Positions 28,804 to 38,218 of a stretch of DNA of 64,000 nucleotides are shown here, in pieces. The first letter of the stretch is position 1. Each line of letters opens with the position of its first letter. Origin of the DNA: Torulaspora globosa. Its lineage: Eukaryota > Ascomycota > Saccharomycetes > Saccharomycetales > Saccharomycetaceae. Location: positions 434,001 to 498,000 of the forward strand of contig NC_050733.1 in assembly GCF_014133895.1 (NCBI RefSeq), in the 5' to 3' direction. The notes under the pieces are model-generated. The model was given only the letters and a program-made list of their open reading frames with translations, was not told where the DNA came from and did no database searches. A program made the translations under genes and the position numbers.

Positions 28804-30684
28804 CTATCGGTAGGACACTGCTCCAGAGGATCCTGAGCGGTCGCTTGCACTTTTCTTGCCTTTAGTCGAGGATCTGGAATTCACGGGCGACAGTTGTGTA
28901 AAATGCGATTTTGGTCCGTCAATTGGACCTTCAGTGTAGCTGCCGACGTGATTCGGCGAGACCAACCTTGACGTTTCGTCCCAGTTATTTGTAGCCTCAA
29001 TGATGGTCTTCGGTACGCCCTTGACCGTGATCACAGACTCTACTATACCGTTCTTCGTCGATTTGTACGACGAAGAGATTATAGCGTTTGGCTTAGTGGA
29101 GTGGGAACTCGAGCGGCCGTCCTCGGACGCTAGTTCTGGCGAACTGTGATGGGCGCCGGTGGCTGGGGCGAGCGCCGACGTGACCTGCGTGGGCTGGCCT
29201 GTCATCTCTGTGTGATCGACGGCCCGCTGGGACATGTCAAGATGCTTCCTGTACAGGTGTTCTTCGTTCGCGGGCAAGTTGTAATTCGGTTTTTTGATCG
29301 TCACGTATGGTTTGTTCACCTTGAGAGGATTGGAAGCTGGGTTGGACGGCAGCGCCATGTGGTTATGCGCTGCATCAAGCGGATGTGGCGAATTGGCGTT
29401 GCATGCCAAGTGGTCGTTTCTCACCTCGAGCGGCTGTCTTGAGTCCTCCGCAGAGGGCGAGTCGCTCCTGCTCCGGCTAGTGTACAGATGATGCAAGTAA
29501 GAAGTGACGTGTCTTTTGCTGAGCGGTCCCGGCTGCGCACGAATGATCTTCTGGTGAATATCGACAAAGACGTCCGACTCGTCGACGATCTCTTCGCCGA
29601 TGAGCTCCTCTATGACATCCTCCAAAGTCAGCACGCCAATGGCCCCCATCGAAGACCCTGGATCCTCGCTCACCACACACATGTGCGACTTGCCCTCCTG
29701 GAAGTAGTTGAGAATGTTCAAACACGAAGTCGACGGCGACGTCTCGGGCAGCGTCGCGAGCGGGAAATGCGACACAGGCAAACAGTCCTCTGGATCGTAC
29801 GAGATCAGAATACGCACCAACAGCATTCCGATGAAGTTAGTGGGCTCGTTGGGCAGATAGATCGGGATACGCGAGAACCCAGAGTCGAAGATCTCCGCCA
29901 CGTGCTTTTCATCCAGCACGGTGTCGGCGCTGATCGTGAACACGTTCTCGATCGGCGTCATGATCTCGCGTACTTTCTTCTCCTTCAGGTCCAACACCGC
30001 AGAAATGATGGTCACTTCGTCCTGCGACAGCCGCTCCACACCCATCGTGCGATGCAGCATGACCAGCGTCTTGAGACCAGATTTCTTATACATCGTCCCG
30101 TGGTCCTCGCCCAACATGTAGTCCAACAGCGCCGCGATCGGATACGCCACGGGGTACATCACATACATGAGAACTAGCACAAACGGCGCAAAGAACGCCC
30201 CCACCTGCAACCCGTACTTGACACACACGCTCTGCGGTATGATCTCTCCAAACACAACGATCAGCACCGTCGACGAGAACACCGCCTGCCACCCGCCGCC
30301 CAAACAACGGTCCAACACTATCGGCAGCGTCTCGTTCGTGATCACATTCGACAACAGCAGCGTAACAAGCACCCAGTGCTTCCCGCGGTTGATCAGCCCC
30401 AGCACTTTTTTCGCCAGCCGTTGTTCCTGCGCGGTCCCAGAACTGCTAATCACCTTCAGATAAATTTCATCCTGGCCCATAAGACCCAGCGTCAAACCGG
30501 CGAACACGCCTCCCAACAAAACCAACACCGCAGATATAAACAAATAGTAATCTCTGCTGACACCCTCTCCGACCGCATCTCCCTCACCTCGACCATCTTC
30601 CAACTGCGATTGCAACGGCAGCGAGTGGATCAGCCGTGGCAGAACAACCGTCGCCAACACGAAATAAACTCGGTGTTTCAGCAT
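28804..30684 (-). CDS. MAM3: Vacuolar CNNM/ACDP-type metal homeostasis protein Mam3
   Basis: 626 codons from the ATG at 30682-30684 ([22 protein letters not shown]), a signal-anchor-like N-terminus. The frame is open upstream only to a GTG. A DUF21/CNNM transmembrane domain covers ~40-195 ([40 protein letters not shown]). A Bateman pair of CBS domains follows ([41 protein letters not shown]), then a Ser/Asn-rich tail (S. cerevisiae 706 aa). The S. cerevisiae protein sits in the vacuole membrane and affects Mn2+ and other metal sensitivity. GC content is visibly higher here than in the left part of the window. Confidence 0.92.
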   Translation of the reverse strand: MLKHRVYFVLATVVLPRLIHSLPLQSQLEDGRGEGDAVGEGVSRDYYLFISAVLVLLGGVFAGLTLGLMGQDEIYLKVISSSGTAQEQRLAKKVLGLINRGKHWVLVTLLLSNVITNETLPIVLDRCLGGGWQAVFSSTVLIVVFGEIIPQSVCVKYGLQVGAFFAPFVLVLMYVMYPVAYPIAALLDYMLGEDHGTMYKKSGLKTLVMLHRTMGVERLSQDEVTIISAVLDLKEKKVREIMTPIENVFTISADTVLDEKHVAEIFDSGFSRIPIYLPNEPTNFIGMLLVRILISYDPEDCLPVSHFPLATLPETSPSTSCLNILNYFQEGKSHMCVVSEDPGSSMGAIGVLTLEDVIEELIGEEIVDESDVFVDIHQKIIRAQPGPLSKRHVTSYLHHLYTSRSRSDSPSAEDSRQPLEVRNDHLACNANSPHPLDAAHNHMALPSNPASNPLKVNKPYVTIKKPNYNLPANEEHLYRKHLDMSQRAVDHTEMTGQPTQVTSALAPATGAHHSSPELASEDGRSSSHSTKPNAIISSSYKSTKNGIVESVITVKGVPKTIIEATNNWDETSRLVSPNHVGSYTEGPIDGPKSHFTQLSPVNSRSSTKGKKSASDRSGSSGAVSYR

Positions 30685-31243
30685 CCTAGTAGGCACAAGC
30701 CTCTCGGCTCTGTCATCGTGACACCACTCACCGTCGATCACCAGCTCGCCATGTGTTTAACGCTGTACCACCACGCTAACTTGGCAGTTGGCAGATTCCG
30801 ATGCATTCCGCGTTACCCGCCCGCGTCGCGGCTGCTCACGCCACACGGCAAATAACCGAAATCGGAGCCCGAAAAACAGGAAGCCCAAATCGCGCCATGA
30901 AAAGGGGGCCAAATTGCGCTGGTCCAGCGCGGGAATTAGATCGCAGCGGGGCCAAAAACGGCCATCACGAGCCGCTGGTCCAACCAGAGAAACCGCAGCG
31001 AGGGCCAATGGGCCAGGCAGCAGCAGCAGCAACAGGGCCCCCTCTCCGGCCGCCCCTGCCGCTAATCGACCACCACCGTAATCAAGCCATCATCGAACGA
31101 TAGCGCAACGCAATGGAAAAACTCACACTCACATAGAGAGACAAAGTTGTCTTCGCCTTGTCCTATCCCGCGACTCTTAAAAAGATGCCTACAACACATA
31201 CATATATAAACAGGCTGCACGCCGCCGGATCACTTTCTTACGG
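30685..31243. promoter_or_regulatory. Divergent MAM3/GPD1 promoter
   Basis: 559 bp, GC-rich. It contains a perfect Reb1 site GTTACCCG (30812-30819), stress elements AGGGG (30903-30907), CCCCT (31039-31043) and CCCCT (31053-31057), a (CAG)4 tract at 31018-31029, and a TATA box TATATAAA (31203-31210). Msn2/4-type stress elements fit an osmotically induced glycerol gene. A 20-codon upstream frame, 31185-31247, ends with a TGA that overlaps the first GPD1 ATG as ATGA. Confidence 0.75.
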
Positions 31244-32551
31244 ATGATCCTCAATTACCTTGGTCGTTCCACTAGATCCTCAGCAAGCTTCAGACGTCTG
31301 TACCTCTTTACACACAAGAGATATCGCGTCGCTACTTCAAGGAGAATACAAACGATAATCGACCAGATGGCCGCTACCGATAGACTGAATCAGACTTCCG
31401 ACATCATATCGCACTCGATGCAGCACTCCGACTCGACCACCTCGCTCGCCGCACTGGAGAAACCCTTCAAGGTCACCGTTGTCGGCTCCGGCAACTGGGG
31501 TACCACCATCGCCAAGGTGATCGCGGAAAACACCGCCCTTAACCCGCAGCTGTTTGCCCGCCGCGTCGACATGTGGGTGTTCGACGAGAAAATCGAGGGC
31601 AGAAACCTGACCGAGATCATCAACACGCAGCACGAAAACGTCAAGTACCTGCCGGGCATCGAGCTGCCCGAGAATCTGTACGCGAACCCAGACCTCCTCG
31701 ACTCGGTCCGTGACACAGACATCATCGTTTTCAACATCCCGCACCAGTTTCTGTCGCGCATCGTGCAGCAGCTCAAGGGCCACGTCAGCAAGCATGTGCG
31801 CGCCATCTCGTGCCTCAAGGGGTTCGAGGTCGGACCAAAGGGCGTGCAGCTGCTCTCCACCTACGTGACCGAGGAGCTGGGCATCCAGTGCGGCGCGCTC
31901 TCGGGCGCCAACCTGGCGCCCGAGGTGGCGCAGGAGCATTGGTCCGAGACCACCGTCGCGTACCACATCCCTGCAGACTTCCGCGGCGAGGGCCGCGACG
32001 TGGACCACAAGGTGCTCAAGGCGCTGTTCCACAGGCCCTACTTCCACGTCAGCGTGATCGAGGACGTGGCGGGCATCTCGATCGCGGGCGCGCTCAAGAA
32101 CGTGGTGGCGCTCGGCTGCGGGTTTGTCGAGGGCCTCGGGTGGGGTAACAACGCGGCAGCCGCGATCCAGCGCGTCGGGCTCGGCGAGATCATCAAGTTC
32201 GGCCGCATGTTCTTCCCGGAGTCCAAGGTCGAGACCTACTACCAGGAGAGCGCGGGCGTCGCAGACCTGATCACCACCTGTTCCGGCGGCAGAAACGTCA
32301 AGGTCGCCAAGGCGATGGCCAAGACGGGCAAGAGCGCCGAGCAGTGCGAGAAGGAGCTGTTGAACGGCCAGTCTGCTCAAGGCCTGATCACGTGCAAGGA
32401 AGTGCACCAGTGGCTCGAGACGGTCCACCACCTCGACGACTTCCCGCTGTTCGAGGCCGTGTACCAGATCGTGTACAACAACGTGCCCATGGACAAGTTG
32501 CCCGACATGATCGAGGAGCTGGACCTGGGTCTGAAGGACGCGGCTCAATGA
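31244..32551 (+). CDS. GPD1: NAD-dependent glycerol-3-phosphate dehydrogenase with a mitochondrial presequence (GPD1/GPD2 ancestor)
   Basis: 435 codons from the ATG at 31244, with a second in-frame ATG at 31367 (Met42). The Rossmann motif GSGNWG lies at 81-86, AGALKNVVALGCGF carries the catalytic Lys285, and ESAGVADLITTCSGGRNVK follows. Residues 1-41 contain ten basic residues and a single acid near the end (a strong mitochondrial presequence, as in S. cerevisiae Gpd2). Met42 begins MAATDRLNQTSDI, matching the Gpd1 N-terminus; the peroxisomal PTS2 pattern of Gpd1 is not kept (no His/Gln-Leu/Ala at its end). The enzyme makes glycerol 3-phosphate for osmolyte glycerol and NADH reoxidation. Strong GC-ending codon bias suggests high expression. 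Confidence 0.95.
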   Translation: MILNYLGRSTRSSASFRRLYLFTHKRYRVATSRRIQTIIDQMAATDRLNQTSDIISHSMQHSDSTTSLAALEKPFKVTVVGSGNWGTTIAKVIAENTALNPQLFARRVDMWVFDEKIEGRNLTEIINTQHENVKYLPGIELPENLYANPDLLDSVRDTDIIVFNIPHQFLSRIVQQLKGHVSKHVRAISCLKGFEVGPKGVQLLSTYVTEELGIQCGALSGANLAPEVAQEHWSETTVAYHIPADFRGEGRDVDHKVLKALFHRPYFHVSVIEDVAGISIAGALKNVVALGCGFVEGLGWGNNAAAAIQRVGLGEIIKFGRMFFPESKVETYYQESAGVADLITTCSGGRNVKVAKAMAKTGKSAEQCEKELLNGQSAQGLITCKEVHQWLETVHHLDDFPLFEAVYQIVYNNVPMDKLPDMIEELDLGLKDAAQ

Positions 32552-32630
32552 TCCCGCGCCGCCGCACGTCATCCTCCAGCATCAACCTATATATCTTATC
32601 TGTACATTAGCATAGTGAAAAAAAACATAT

Positions 32631-32683
32631 TGAGTCATAGGTGAAAAAATTTCCTCGGGTTCTGGCCGCAGGCTCGTATATAA
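32631..32683 (+). promoter_or_regulatory. Gcn4 site and TATA box of ARG1
   Basis: TGAGTCA at 32631-32637 is a perfect Gcn4 site, and TATATAA at 32677-32683 follows 64 bp before the ARG1 ATG. General amino-acid control of arginine biosynthesis is expected. Confidence 0.85.
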
Positions 32684-32746
32684 GGTGTAGAGCGGTCGAC
32701 GCAGTCGGTGCTGAGGGTCGCTGGGAGCGCTGTGTGCTGAGTTGCA

Positions 32747-34003
32747 ATGTCGAAGGGCAAAGTTTGTTTGGCTTATTCTGGTGGTCTAGACACGTCTATT
32801 ATCCTGGCCTGGTTGTTGGAGCAGGGCTACGAGGTGGTTGCGTTCATGGCGAACGTGGGCCAGGAGGAGGACTTCGACGCGGCCCGCGAGAAGGCTCTGA
32901 AGATCGGCGCCACCAAGTACGTTCTTGTCGACTGCCGCGAGGACTTTGTCAAAGATATCCTGTTCCCGGCCGTGCAGGTAAACGCCGCGTACGAGGATAT
33001 CTATCTGCTGGGCACGTCTCTGGCCCGGCCCGTAATCGCCAAGGCGCAGATCGACGTGGCGAAGCAGGAGGGCTGCTTCGCCGTGTCGCACGGCTGCACC
33101 GGCAAGGGCAACGACCAGATCCGGTTCGAGCTGGGATTCTACGCGCTGAAGCCTGACGTCAAGGTGATCGCGCCCTGGAGACTGCCCGAGTTCTTCGAGA
33201 GATTCGCCGGGAGAAAGGATCTGCTCGACTATGCCGCGGAGAAAGGGATCCCCGTGGCGCAGACCAAGGCCAAGCCGTGGTCCACGGACGAGAACCAGGC
33301 GCACATCTCGTACGAGGCGGGCATCCTCGAGGACCCAGACACGACGCCTCCAAAGGACATGTGGAAACTGATTGTGGATCCGCAGGACGCGCCCGAGACG
33401 CCGCAGGACTTGGCGATCGAGTTCCAGCGCGGTCTGCCCGTCAAAGTGAGCTACCAGCGCGACGGCCAGCAGGTCGTGGTCACCGAGCCTCTGGAGATCT
33501 TCGCGCACGTGTCGAGCCTGGCAAGAGCTAACGGTGTCGGCAGAATCGACATCGTCGAGGACCGCTACATCAATCTGAAGTCGAGAGGCTGCTACGAGCA
33601 GGCTCCACTGACCGTGTTGAGAAGAGCTCACGTGGATTTGGAGGGTCTGACGTTGGACAAGGAAGTGCGCGCGTTGAGAGACCAATTCGTGACGCCAGCG
33701 TACTCCAGACTGCTGTACAACGGATCGTACTTCACGCCAGAGTGCGAGTACGTGAGATCGATGATCCAGCCTTCGCAGGAGTCCGTGAACGGTGTTGTCA
33801 GATTGAGACTGTACAAGGGTAATGTGATCGTGTTGGGCAGATCATCTGCTACGGAAAACTTGTACGATCCAACCGAGTCCTCGATGGACGAGTTGACCGG
33901 CTTCTCGCCAGTAGACACCAGTGGTTTCATCGCGATCCAGGCCATCAGAGTCAAGAAGTACGGCGAAGCCAAGAAGGCAAAGGGCCAAGAGATCACTCTT
34001 TAG
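32747..34003 (+). CDS. ARG1: Argininosuccinate synthase Arg1
   Basis: 418 codons from an ATG at 32747 (S. cerevisiae 420 aa). The ATP-pyrophosphatase loop AYSGGLDTS is at 9-17, and HGCTGKGNDQIRFELGFYAL is the second nucleotide/aspartate-binding signature. It joins citrulline and aspartate with ATP in cytosolic arginine synthesis. It lies in tandem only 195 bp after GPD1, and its promoter carries a Gcn4 site. Codon use is GC-rich in the first half and closer to the window average near the end. Confidence 0.97.
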   Translation: MSKGKVCLAYSGGLDTSIILAWLLEQGYEVVAFMANVGQEEDFDAAREKALKIGATKYVLVDCREDFVKDILFPAVQVNAAYEDIYLLGTSLARPVIAKAQIDVAKQEGCFAVSHGCTGKGNDQIRFELGFYALKPDVKVIAPWRLPEFFERFAGRKDLLDYAAEKGIPVAQTKAKPWSTDENQAHISYEAGILEDPDTTPPKDMWKLIVDPQDAPETPQDLAIEFQRGLPVKVSYQRDGQQVVVTEPLEIFAHVSSLARANGVGRIDIVEDRYINLKSRGCYEQAPLTVLRRAHVDLEGLTLDKEVRALRDQFVTPAYSRLLYNGSYFTPECEYVRSMIQPSQESVNGVVRLRLYKGNVIVLGRSSATENLYDPTESSMDELTGFSPVDTSGFIAIQAIRVKKYGEAKKAKGQEITL

Positions 34004-34337
34004 TTTGTAAGTAGACTTAATTCGTCATCGGATCGTCCCACAGAGGCCTGCCAGCATCACGGGATATCGTGAAATTACTGGAATGCAGAGCTGCTTGGCT
34101 GTCGGTTTTCTCTTTTACTGGCGTCGCCATTTTGCAGTCACCTTATTGCGTAGCGCATCAACTGACATCGCGATGGCTGTCGAAGGAACGAGCTAGAAGA
34201 TGCCGTCTCGTAGAAGGGAGCTTGCGTTTGTCAGTGGCAACGCTTCAAGTTTAGACGTAGCATTCTAGATATAGAGATTAGTTCGCTTAGACTCACAGCA
34301 CAGATTTAGATTGAGCTGACGACAGAGCATTGGAAGA
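34004..34337. other. GPM2 promoter region
   Basis: 334 bp between ARG1 and GPM2. No tRNA-like, repeat or strong motif is recognised. Confidence 0.5.
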
Positions 34338-35243
34338 ATGACAGTTGCGAGTAACACCTTGAAAGTGATTCTCTTAAGACACGGCCAGAGTGAATTGAAC
34401 CATGAGAACATCTTCTGTGGCTGGATAGATGCCAAGCTGACAGAAAAGGGTAAAACGCAGGCCAGAAACGCAGCAAGGCTCATTCAAGATTACTGCCAAA
34501 AGAACGGAGTGTCATTGCCACAGGTGGGATATACGTCAAGACTGTGTCGTACGCAGCAGACCATGGAAGTGATGCTCGATGAGATGGGGCTGGAGGGGTC
34601 GTATGAGGTTGTTCCTGGCGTGGATTGCGACATCGGGGAGACACTGAATAAGGACGTGGTGAGGGTTCTACAGAGTTGGAGGCTGAATGAGCGTCATTAT
34701 GGGTCGTGGCAGGGTCAAAGGAAGCCGCAGATCCTGAAAGAGTACGGGAAGGAACAATACATGTACATCAGAAGGGACTATCAAGGGAAACCACCGGCAG
34801 CGGACTTGAAACGTGAGATGATGCAGGAGGTGAATGATCCTGGCTCCTCGACGGGCTACGAATTTAAAGAACCTAATAGACATCAAAAATATCAGCTGGA
34901 GGAGAAGAGTGGGGTGCAACTGCCAGACAGCGAATCTCTGCGGGACGTTGTTGAGCGGATGAGACCGTTCCTTACACAGGTTGTTCTGCAGGTCGCCAGA
35001 CAGCATAATTTGGAGTCTTGTCTAATGGTGGGACACGGAAGCTCAGTTAGATCGATCTTGAAAATCCTGCAGAACATCTCGGATGACGAGATAAAGAATG
35101 TTGATATTCCTAACGCAACACCTCTCGTGGTAGAGCTGGACAAGGATACCTTCAAGTTTGTGAACAGATATTACCTAGACCCCGAGACGGCAAGCATCGA
35201 TGCAGAAAAAGTCCGCCAGGAAGGGTTTCAGAATAACCCTTAG
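34338..35243 (+). CDS. GPM2: Phosphoglycerate-mutase-like protein (GPM2/GPM3 type)
   Basis: 301 codons from an ATG at 34338 (S. cerevisiae Gpm2 311 aa, Gpm3 303 aa). It is a histidine phosphatase superfamily member: LRHGQSE at 13-19 with the phospho-accepting His15, LNERHYGSWQGQRK, and the second active-site His in GHGSS (His233). Compared with the glycolytic enzyme Gpm1 it has an inserted segment after YRRDYQGKPP, and AHGNS-type residues are changed to GHGSS. In S. cerevisiae the two paralogues are thought not to carry main glycolytic flux, so the role here is uncertain. It is single-copy in this window, consistent with the unduplicated state. Confidence 0.9.
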   Translation: MTVASNTLKVILLRHGQSELNHENIFCGWIDAKLTEKGKTQARNAARLIQDYCQKNGVSLPQVGYTSRLCRTQQTMEVMLDEMGLEGSYEVVPGVDCDIGETLNKDVVRVLQSWRLNERHYGSWQGQRKPQILKEYGKEQYMYIRRDYQGKPPAADLKREMMQEVNDPGSSTGYEFKEPNRHQKYQLEEKSGVQLPDSESLRDVVERMRPFLTQVVLQVARQHNLESCLMVGHGSSVRSILKILQNISDDEIKNVDIPNATPLVVELDKDTFKFVNRYYLDPETASIDAEKVRQEGFQNNP

Positions 35244-36290
35244 AGTGTAGTGGTAGCAATCGAGGACTTTGATAGAGATAGAATGGCTGCATCACCGTCG
35301 CCTTGTGAGCTGGGAAAGACTCTTATTCCAAAGAGTCGAATAACATCAAGGTAAAAGAGCCCGATTGGCGCGTTCTGTAGCTGCCCATATGTCGAGAAAT
35401 ACTTCAAGTTTTTGGATAAATAGGGTTGAATGATGCCGATCTTATGTCGATATACATTAATATGGTGTAAGCTTTACGGGAGGAACTACTGTCGTGAAAA
35501 GACTGCTTGCAATGGGCCTGACACCGAGAAAGCGGAAATGGAGGCAATAGCGCATGAAAAGGAAGGAGCTTGAATTCCAAGTGCCCTCCCCAATGTCGTG
35601 TAGTCCTGTAATGATGTCACTGCAAAGGCTTGAAGTCATGGCGACTATTCCATAAACACGAATTACAAGTTCAGGCGTTGCAATGTTAGATGACGAAATA
35701 AGAACTTGGTTTTTATTGATACTGCGAAAGCCCGAATATTCAAAGTAATATAGGCCAGAGACGTCTTGGTATACCAAACGGTATGAAGTTTTATCTCGAA
35801 GAAATGATGTCAGAAATTAGCTCTGTGTCGTCTCTATGTCACAGAGCCCAAAAAATTGAACTTGCGTTCTAACTCACAGAAAAAGCTTGATTACTTGAAG
35901 ATATCATGAGTAGTCGTATTATGCTCCGTGGTAAACATACTGATCTTTCGAGGAAGCACATCGCAATACTTTGAAGCCTTGATTGGACGACGTGCGATTT
36001 CCTCGCGATGGACTTCGGAGAAACCATCAGAGTGTAATTGTGGATAGATATAAATGCATTAACAGTGCAAACTTCAAATATTCCTAGTATACAAAGGATG
36101 CTGTCTAAAAAATATCTACATGCTTGTCTATTAGACGTTTATCAAAGTCTGCTCTTCCATTTATTCAATAATCAGCGAATGAAAATGATAAATAGCTGAA
36201 TGCAAATACCATGAGCGCTACTGCTCCCCCTCTCGAGTCATACCCTAAAGACATCGAAATGCAAAACGTTGTTGCCGCAAAAATGATGAC
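35244..36290. other. 1-kb convergent interval between GPM2 and RPN4
   Basis: Unusually long for a region where two genes converge. On the minus strand a frame of about 118 codons (35457 to about 35812) is open, but it lacks an upstream ATG; the first Met is internal. I recognise no homologue. Nothing else (tRNA, LTR, snoRNA box pattern) is evident. Confidence 0.5.
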
Positions 36291-37757
36291 TTATCCCACA
36301 ACATAACCAATGTTTTCCCTAGCATACCTGGTTACCTCTTGACGTCGCTCCAAGGACAAATCCTCATGCTTGGATTTGATATGCCTCGTAAGAGCGTCGA
36401 GTCGTGAAAATGTCTTCTGATAACCCTCTTGGCCCAGTAAACTGATGCACTCAAAACAGCGAAATACAGCTTTCTTCTTAGCATGTATGGTGTTTTGATG
36501 TCTAGTCAAATCGTAAGATCTTGAAAATTGCGCCGAACAAGGTTGCTTCGTGATAGAGTTGATGATCATGCAGGTGAAAATCTCAGTACCATTCGAGGTC
36601 TCACTGACGGTATGATCTTGCGGATAGGGAGAATGGGTATTTTTCTTGTTGGTTAGCCCGCCTCTTCTTGACGAGACAGACGGGCTAGAGTTAACAAGAT
36701 TGGGCGACGATTTTTGTCTCGCGCCCGCCTTCCCTGACTGACTCTTGACCATCGTAAATGCCGGTGATATGCTTTGAAGCTTTCCCTCATTGCTTCCATC
36801 ACGAGAAGTAGCATCGGAGACCACGCTTTCCTTTCTACCATTTCGAGATGACGGCTCATACAGGTCGTCTTCATCAATCATATTATCAAAATCCGAAGTA
36901 ATGTCCAGGACGCTTTCGTCCTCGTTCAGACTCGTACCGGCCATGTTGGAATCCACAAAATTACAAGAGCTGAACACTTTATCTTCCATATCAAGCTTAT
37001 TGCTTGCCAGTTCACCAGCATAGCCCAGCGGTATTTTCTTGTAATCTCTTGTGTACTCTCTTTCGTCCTCTTCATCTTCACTCAAATCATCGTCATCTTC
37101 TGCAGCAAATTCGTGGTCAAAGATCATCTTTGCATCCTCGTTGCTCAAGGCGACGTTATTATCCTGTAAAGGCCAGTACGTCTTTGGATCGTACGACGCA
37201 TCATGGTTTGCATTGTCATCGTAGGGTTGCGTCGAGTAGGCTGAGTCGCTACCATCCAAGACATCGCCCGTCACCTTGACGTCGAACGGCAACTGCTCTC
37301 TTGCCAAATGAAAAGGATTAGCAACTTTCATCACACTGTTCAGATTCACGGTCTTCTGAATAGGTGTGCCACTATTGCTTAAGGAACCCCTGCCATTGGA
37401 CTTCAAGTCGCTCTCCGTGACGCTCCTCCGGCGAGACGTAGTAGTGAGCGAGGGATCCGCATACTTGTTGAAGATACTGCGATCTGGAATATGTGCATGT
37501 TGATGGTGTCGCTGAGAGTTCGAATCCGTCACCTCTGATGACCCAGGAGAAATCGAAGGACGAGCCCAGTTGTACTCTGACGACACGATGTTCTCGTCGT
37601 TGCCCGTCATATACTCGTCGAATGGCAGCGGCAGAGACAATTCCAACACATTTTTGCTCTTAGAGTGTCCAATGTGATGCTCCTCGCGGATATTGTAAAG
37701 CTCATCCTCCAAAATGTCCGTCAACGTTCTATTCAACGCCAACTCCGTTGATGTCAT
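36291..37757 (-). CDS. RPN4: Proteasome-gene transcription factor Rpn4
   Basis: 488 codons from an ATG at 37755-37757 (S. cerevisiae 531 aa). The N-terminus (MTSTELALNRTLTDILEDELYN) is the degron region type. A strongly acidic segment at ~225-245 (EFAAEDDDDLSEDEEDERE) would be the activation domain. C-terminal zinc fingers at ~395-470 use C...C...SRSYDLTRHQNTIH and C..C...SRLDALTRHIKSKH. Rpn4 binds PACE elements in proteasome promoters and is itself rapidly degraded by the proteasome. The promoter contains an HSE, a Yap1 site and a TATA box, matching stress control of the S. cerevisiae gene. Confidence 0.94.
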   Translation of the reverse strand: MTSTELALNRTLTDILEDELYNIREEHHIGHSKSKNVLELSLPLPFDEYMTGNDENIVSSEYNWARPSISPGSSEVTDSNSQRHHQHAHIPDRSIFNKYADPSLTTTSRRRSVTESDLKSNGRGSLSNSGTPIQKTVNLNSVMKVANPFHLAREQLPFDVKVTGDVLDGSDSAYSTQPYDDNANHDASYDPKTYWPLQDNNVALSNEDAKMIFDHEFAAEDDDDLSEDEEDEREYTRDYKKIPLGYAGELASNKLDMEDKVFSSCNFVDSNMAGTSLNEDESVLDITSDFDNMIDEDDLYEPSSRNGRKESVVSDATSRDGSNEGKLQSISPAFTMVKSQSGKAGARQKSSPNLVNSSPSVSSRRGGLTNKKNTHSPYPQDHTVSETSNGTEIFTCMIINSITKQPCSAQFSRSYDLTRHQNTIHAKKKAVFRCFECISLLGQEGYQKTFSRLDALTRHIKSKHEDLSLERRQEVTRYARENIGYVVG

Positions 37758-37823
37758 GCCACTATTCGTTCTCTAATAATCCCTTACCGTGCGAGACGAA
37801 AGTCTATCTCAAATCCTAACTCT

Positions 37824-37870
37824 CTTTTATAACCCGTTTCACTTTCGCTCCAGTCGTTTACTATTAGTAA
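37824..37870 (-). promoter_or_regulatory. TATA box and Yap1 site of RPN4
   Basis: On the minus strand TATAAAAG (complement of 37824-37831) lies 67 bp before the ATG. TTAGTAA at 37864-37870 matches the Yap1 consensus, 107 bp before the ATG. S. cerevisiae RPN4 is a known Yap1 target. Confidence 0.65.
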
Positions 37871-38116
37871 TCGCTTTTCGCCAAGAGTATCAGATCGTCC
37901 TGAGTACGTAACCAAAAAAGCGTCGAACAGAGCAATCTTGAGCTGCAAAACGAGCCGCTATGAAATGGAATAACCACAACACTCAACAAATGTCGAGCAA
38001 TCTGGCTGCTTAAACGAGTTGTTGTTACCTCTTGTTCCATAAGTTGCCTCACCTTTGCTTGTAACAGCCCCTCGAGTAACAGCCTCCGTACCAAGTGATA
38101 TGAAAATCAGATCGCC

Positions 38117-38129
38117 GAATTTTCTAGAA
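38117..38129. promoter_or_regulatory. Heat-shock element upstream of RPN4
   Basis: GAAttTTCtaGAA is a perfect three-unit HSE, 360 bp upstream of the RPN4 ATG. Hsf1 activates RPN4 in S. cerevisiae. Confidence 0.65.
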
Positions 38130-38218
38130 GACAAAATGTCACGTGAGGCCTTATTGATCATCTATAGTCTATATAAATGATTAGTTAATGGTGAGTTACC
38201 TATCCATGTCTCTATCAA

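Larger units (their letters stand above)
37758..38218. other. RPN4 promoter / THI20 3' region
   Basis: 461 bp. It holds the regulatory sites listed separately and TCACGTGA at 38139-38146. No further gene is seen; short open frames here look like chance. Confidence 0.6.

Noticed and set aside
31337..32572. 411-codon open frame antisense to GPD1
   Set aside because: It mirrors a highly expressed, GC-ending-codon-biased gene. Strong codon bias regularly leaves the antisense frame open. The same applies to the ~300-codon frame antisense to ARG1 (32786-33685) and the ~230-codon frame antisense to MAM3 (29488-30177).
35812..35953. Small first exon (ATG then GTATGT) upstream of the ATG-less frame at 35457-35812
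   Set aside because: The only branch-like sequence (AGCTAAT) is poor, and the nearest AG does not restore the open frame.
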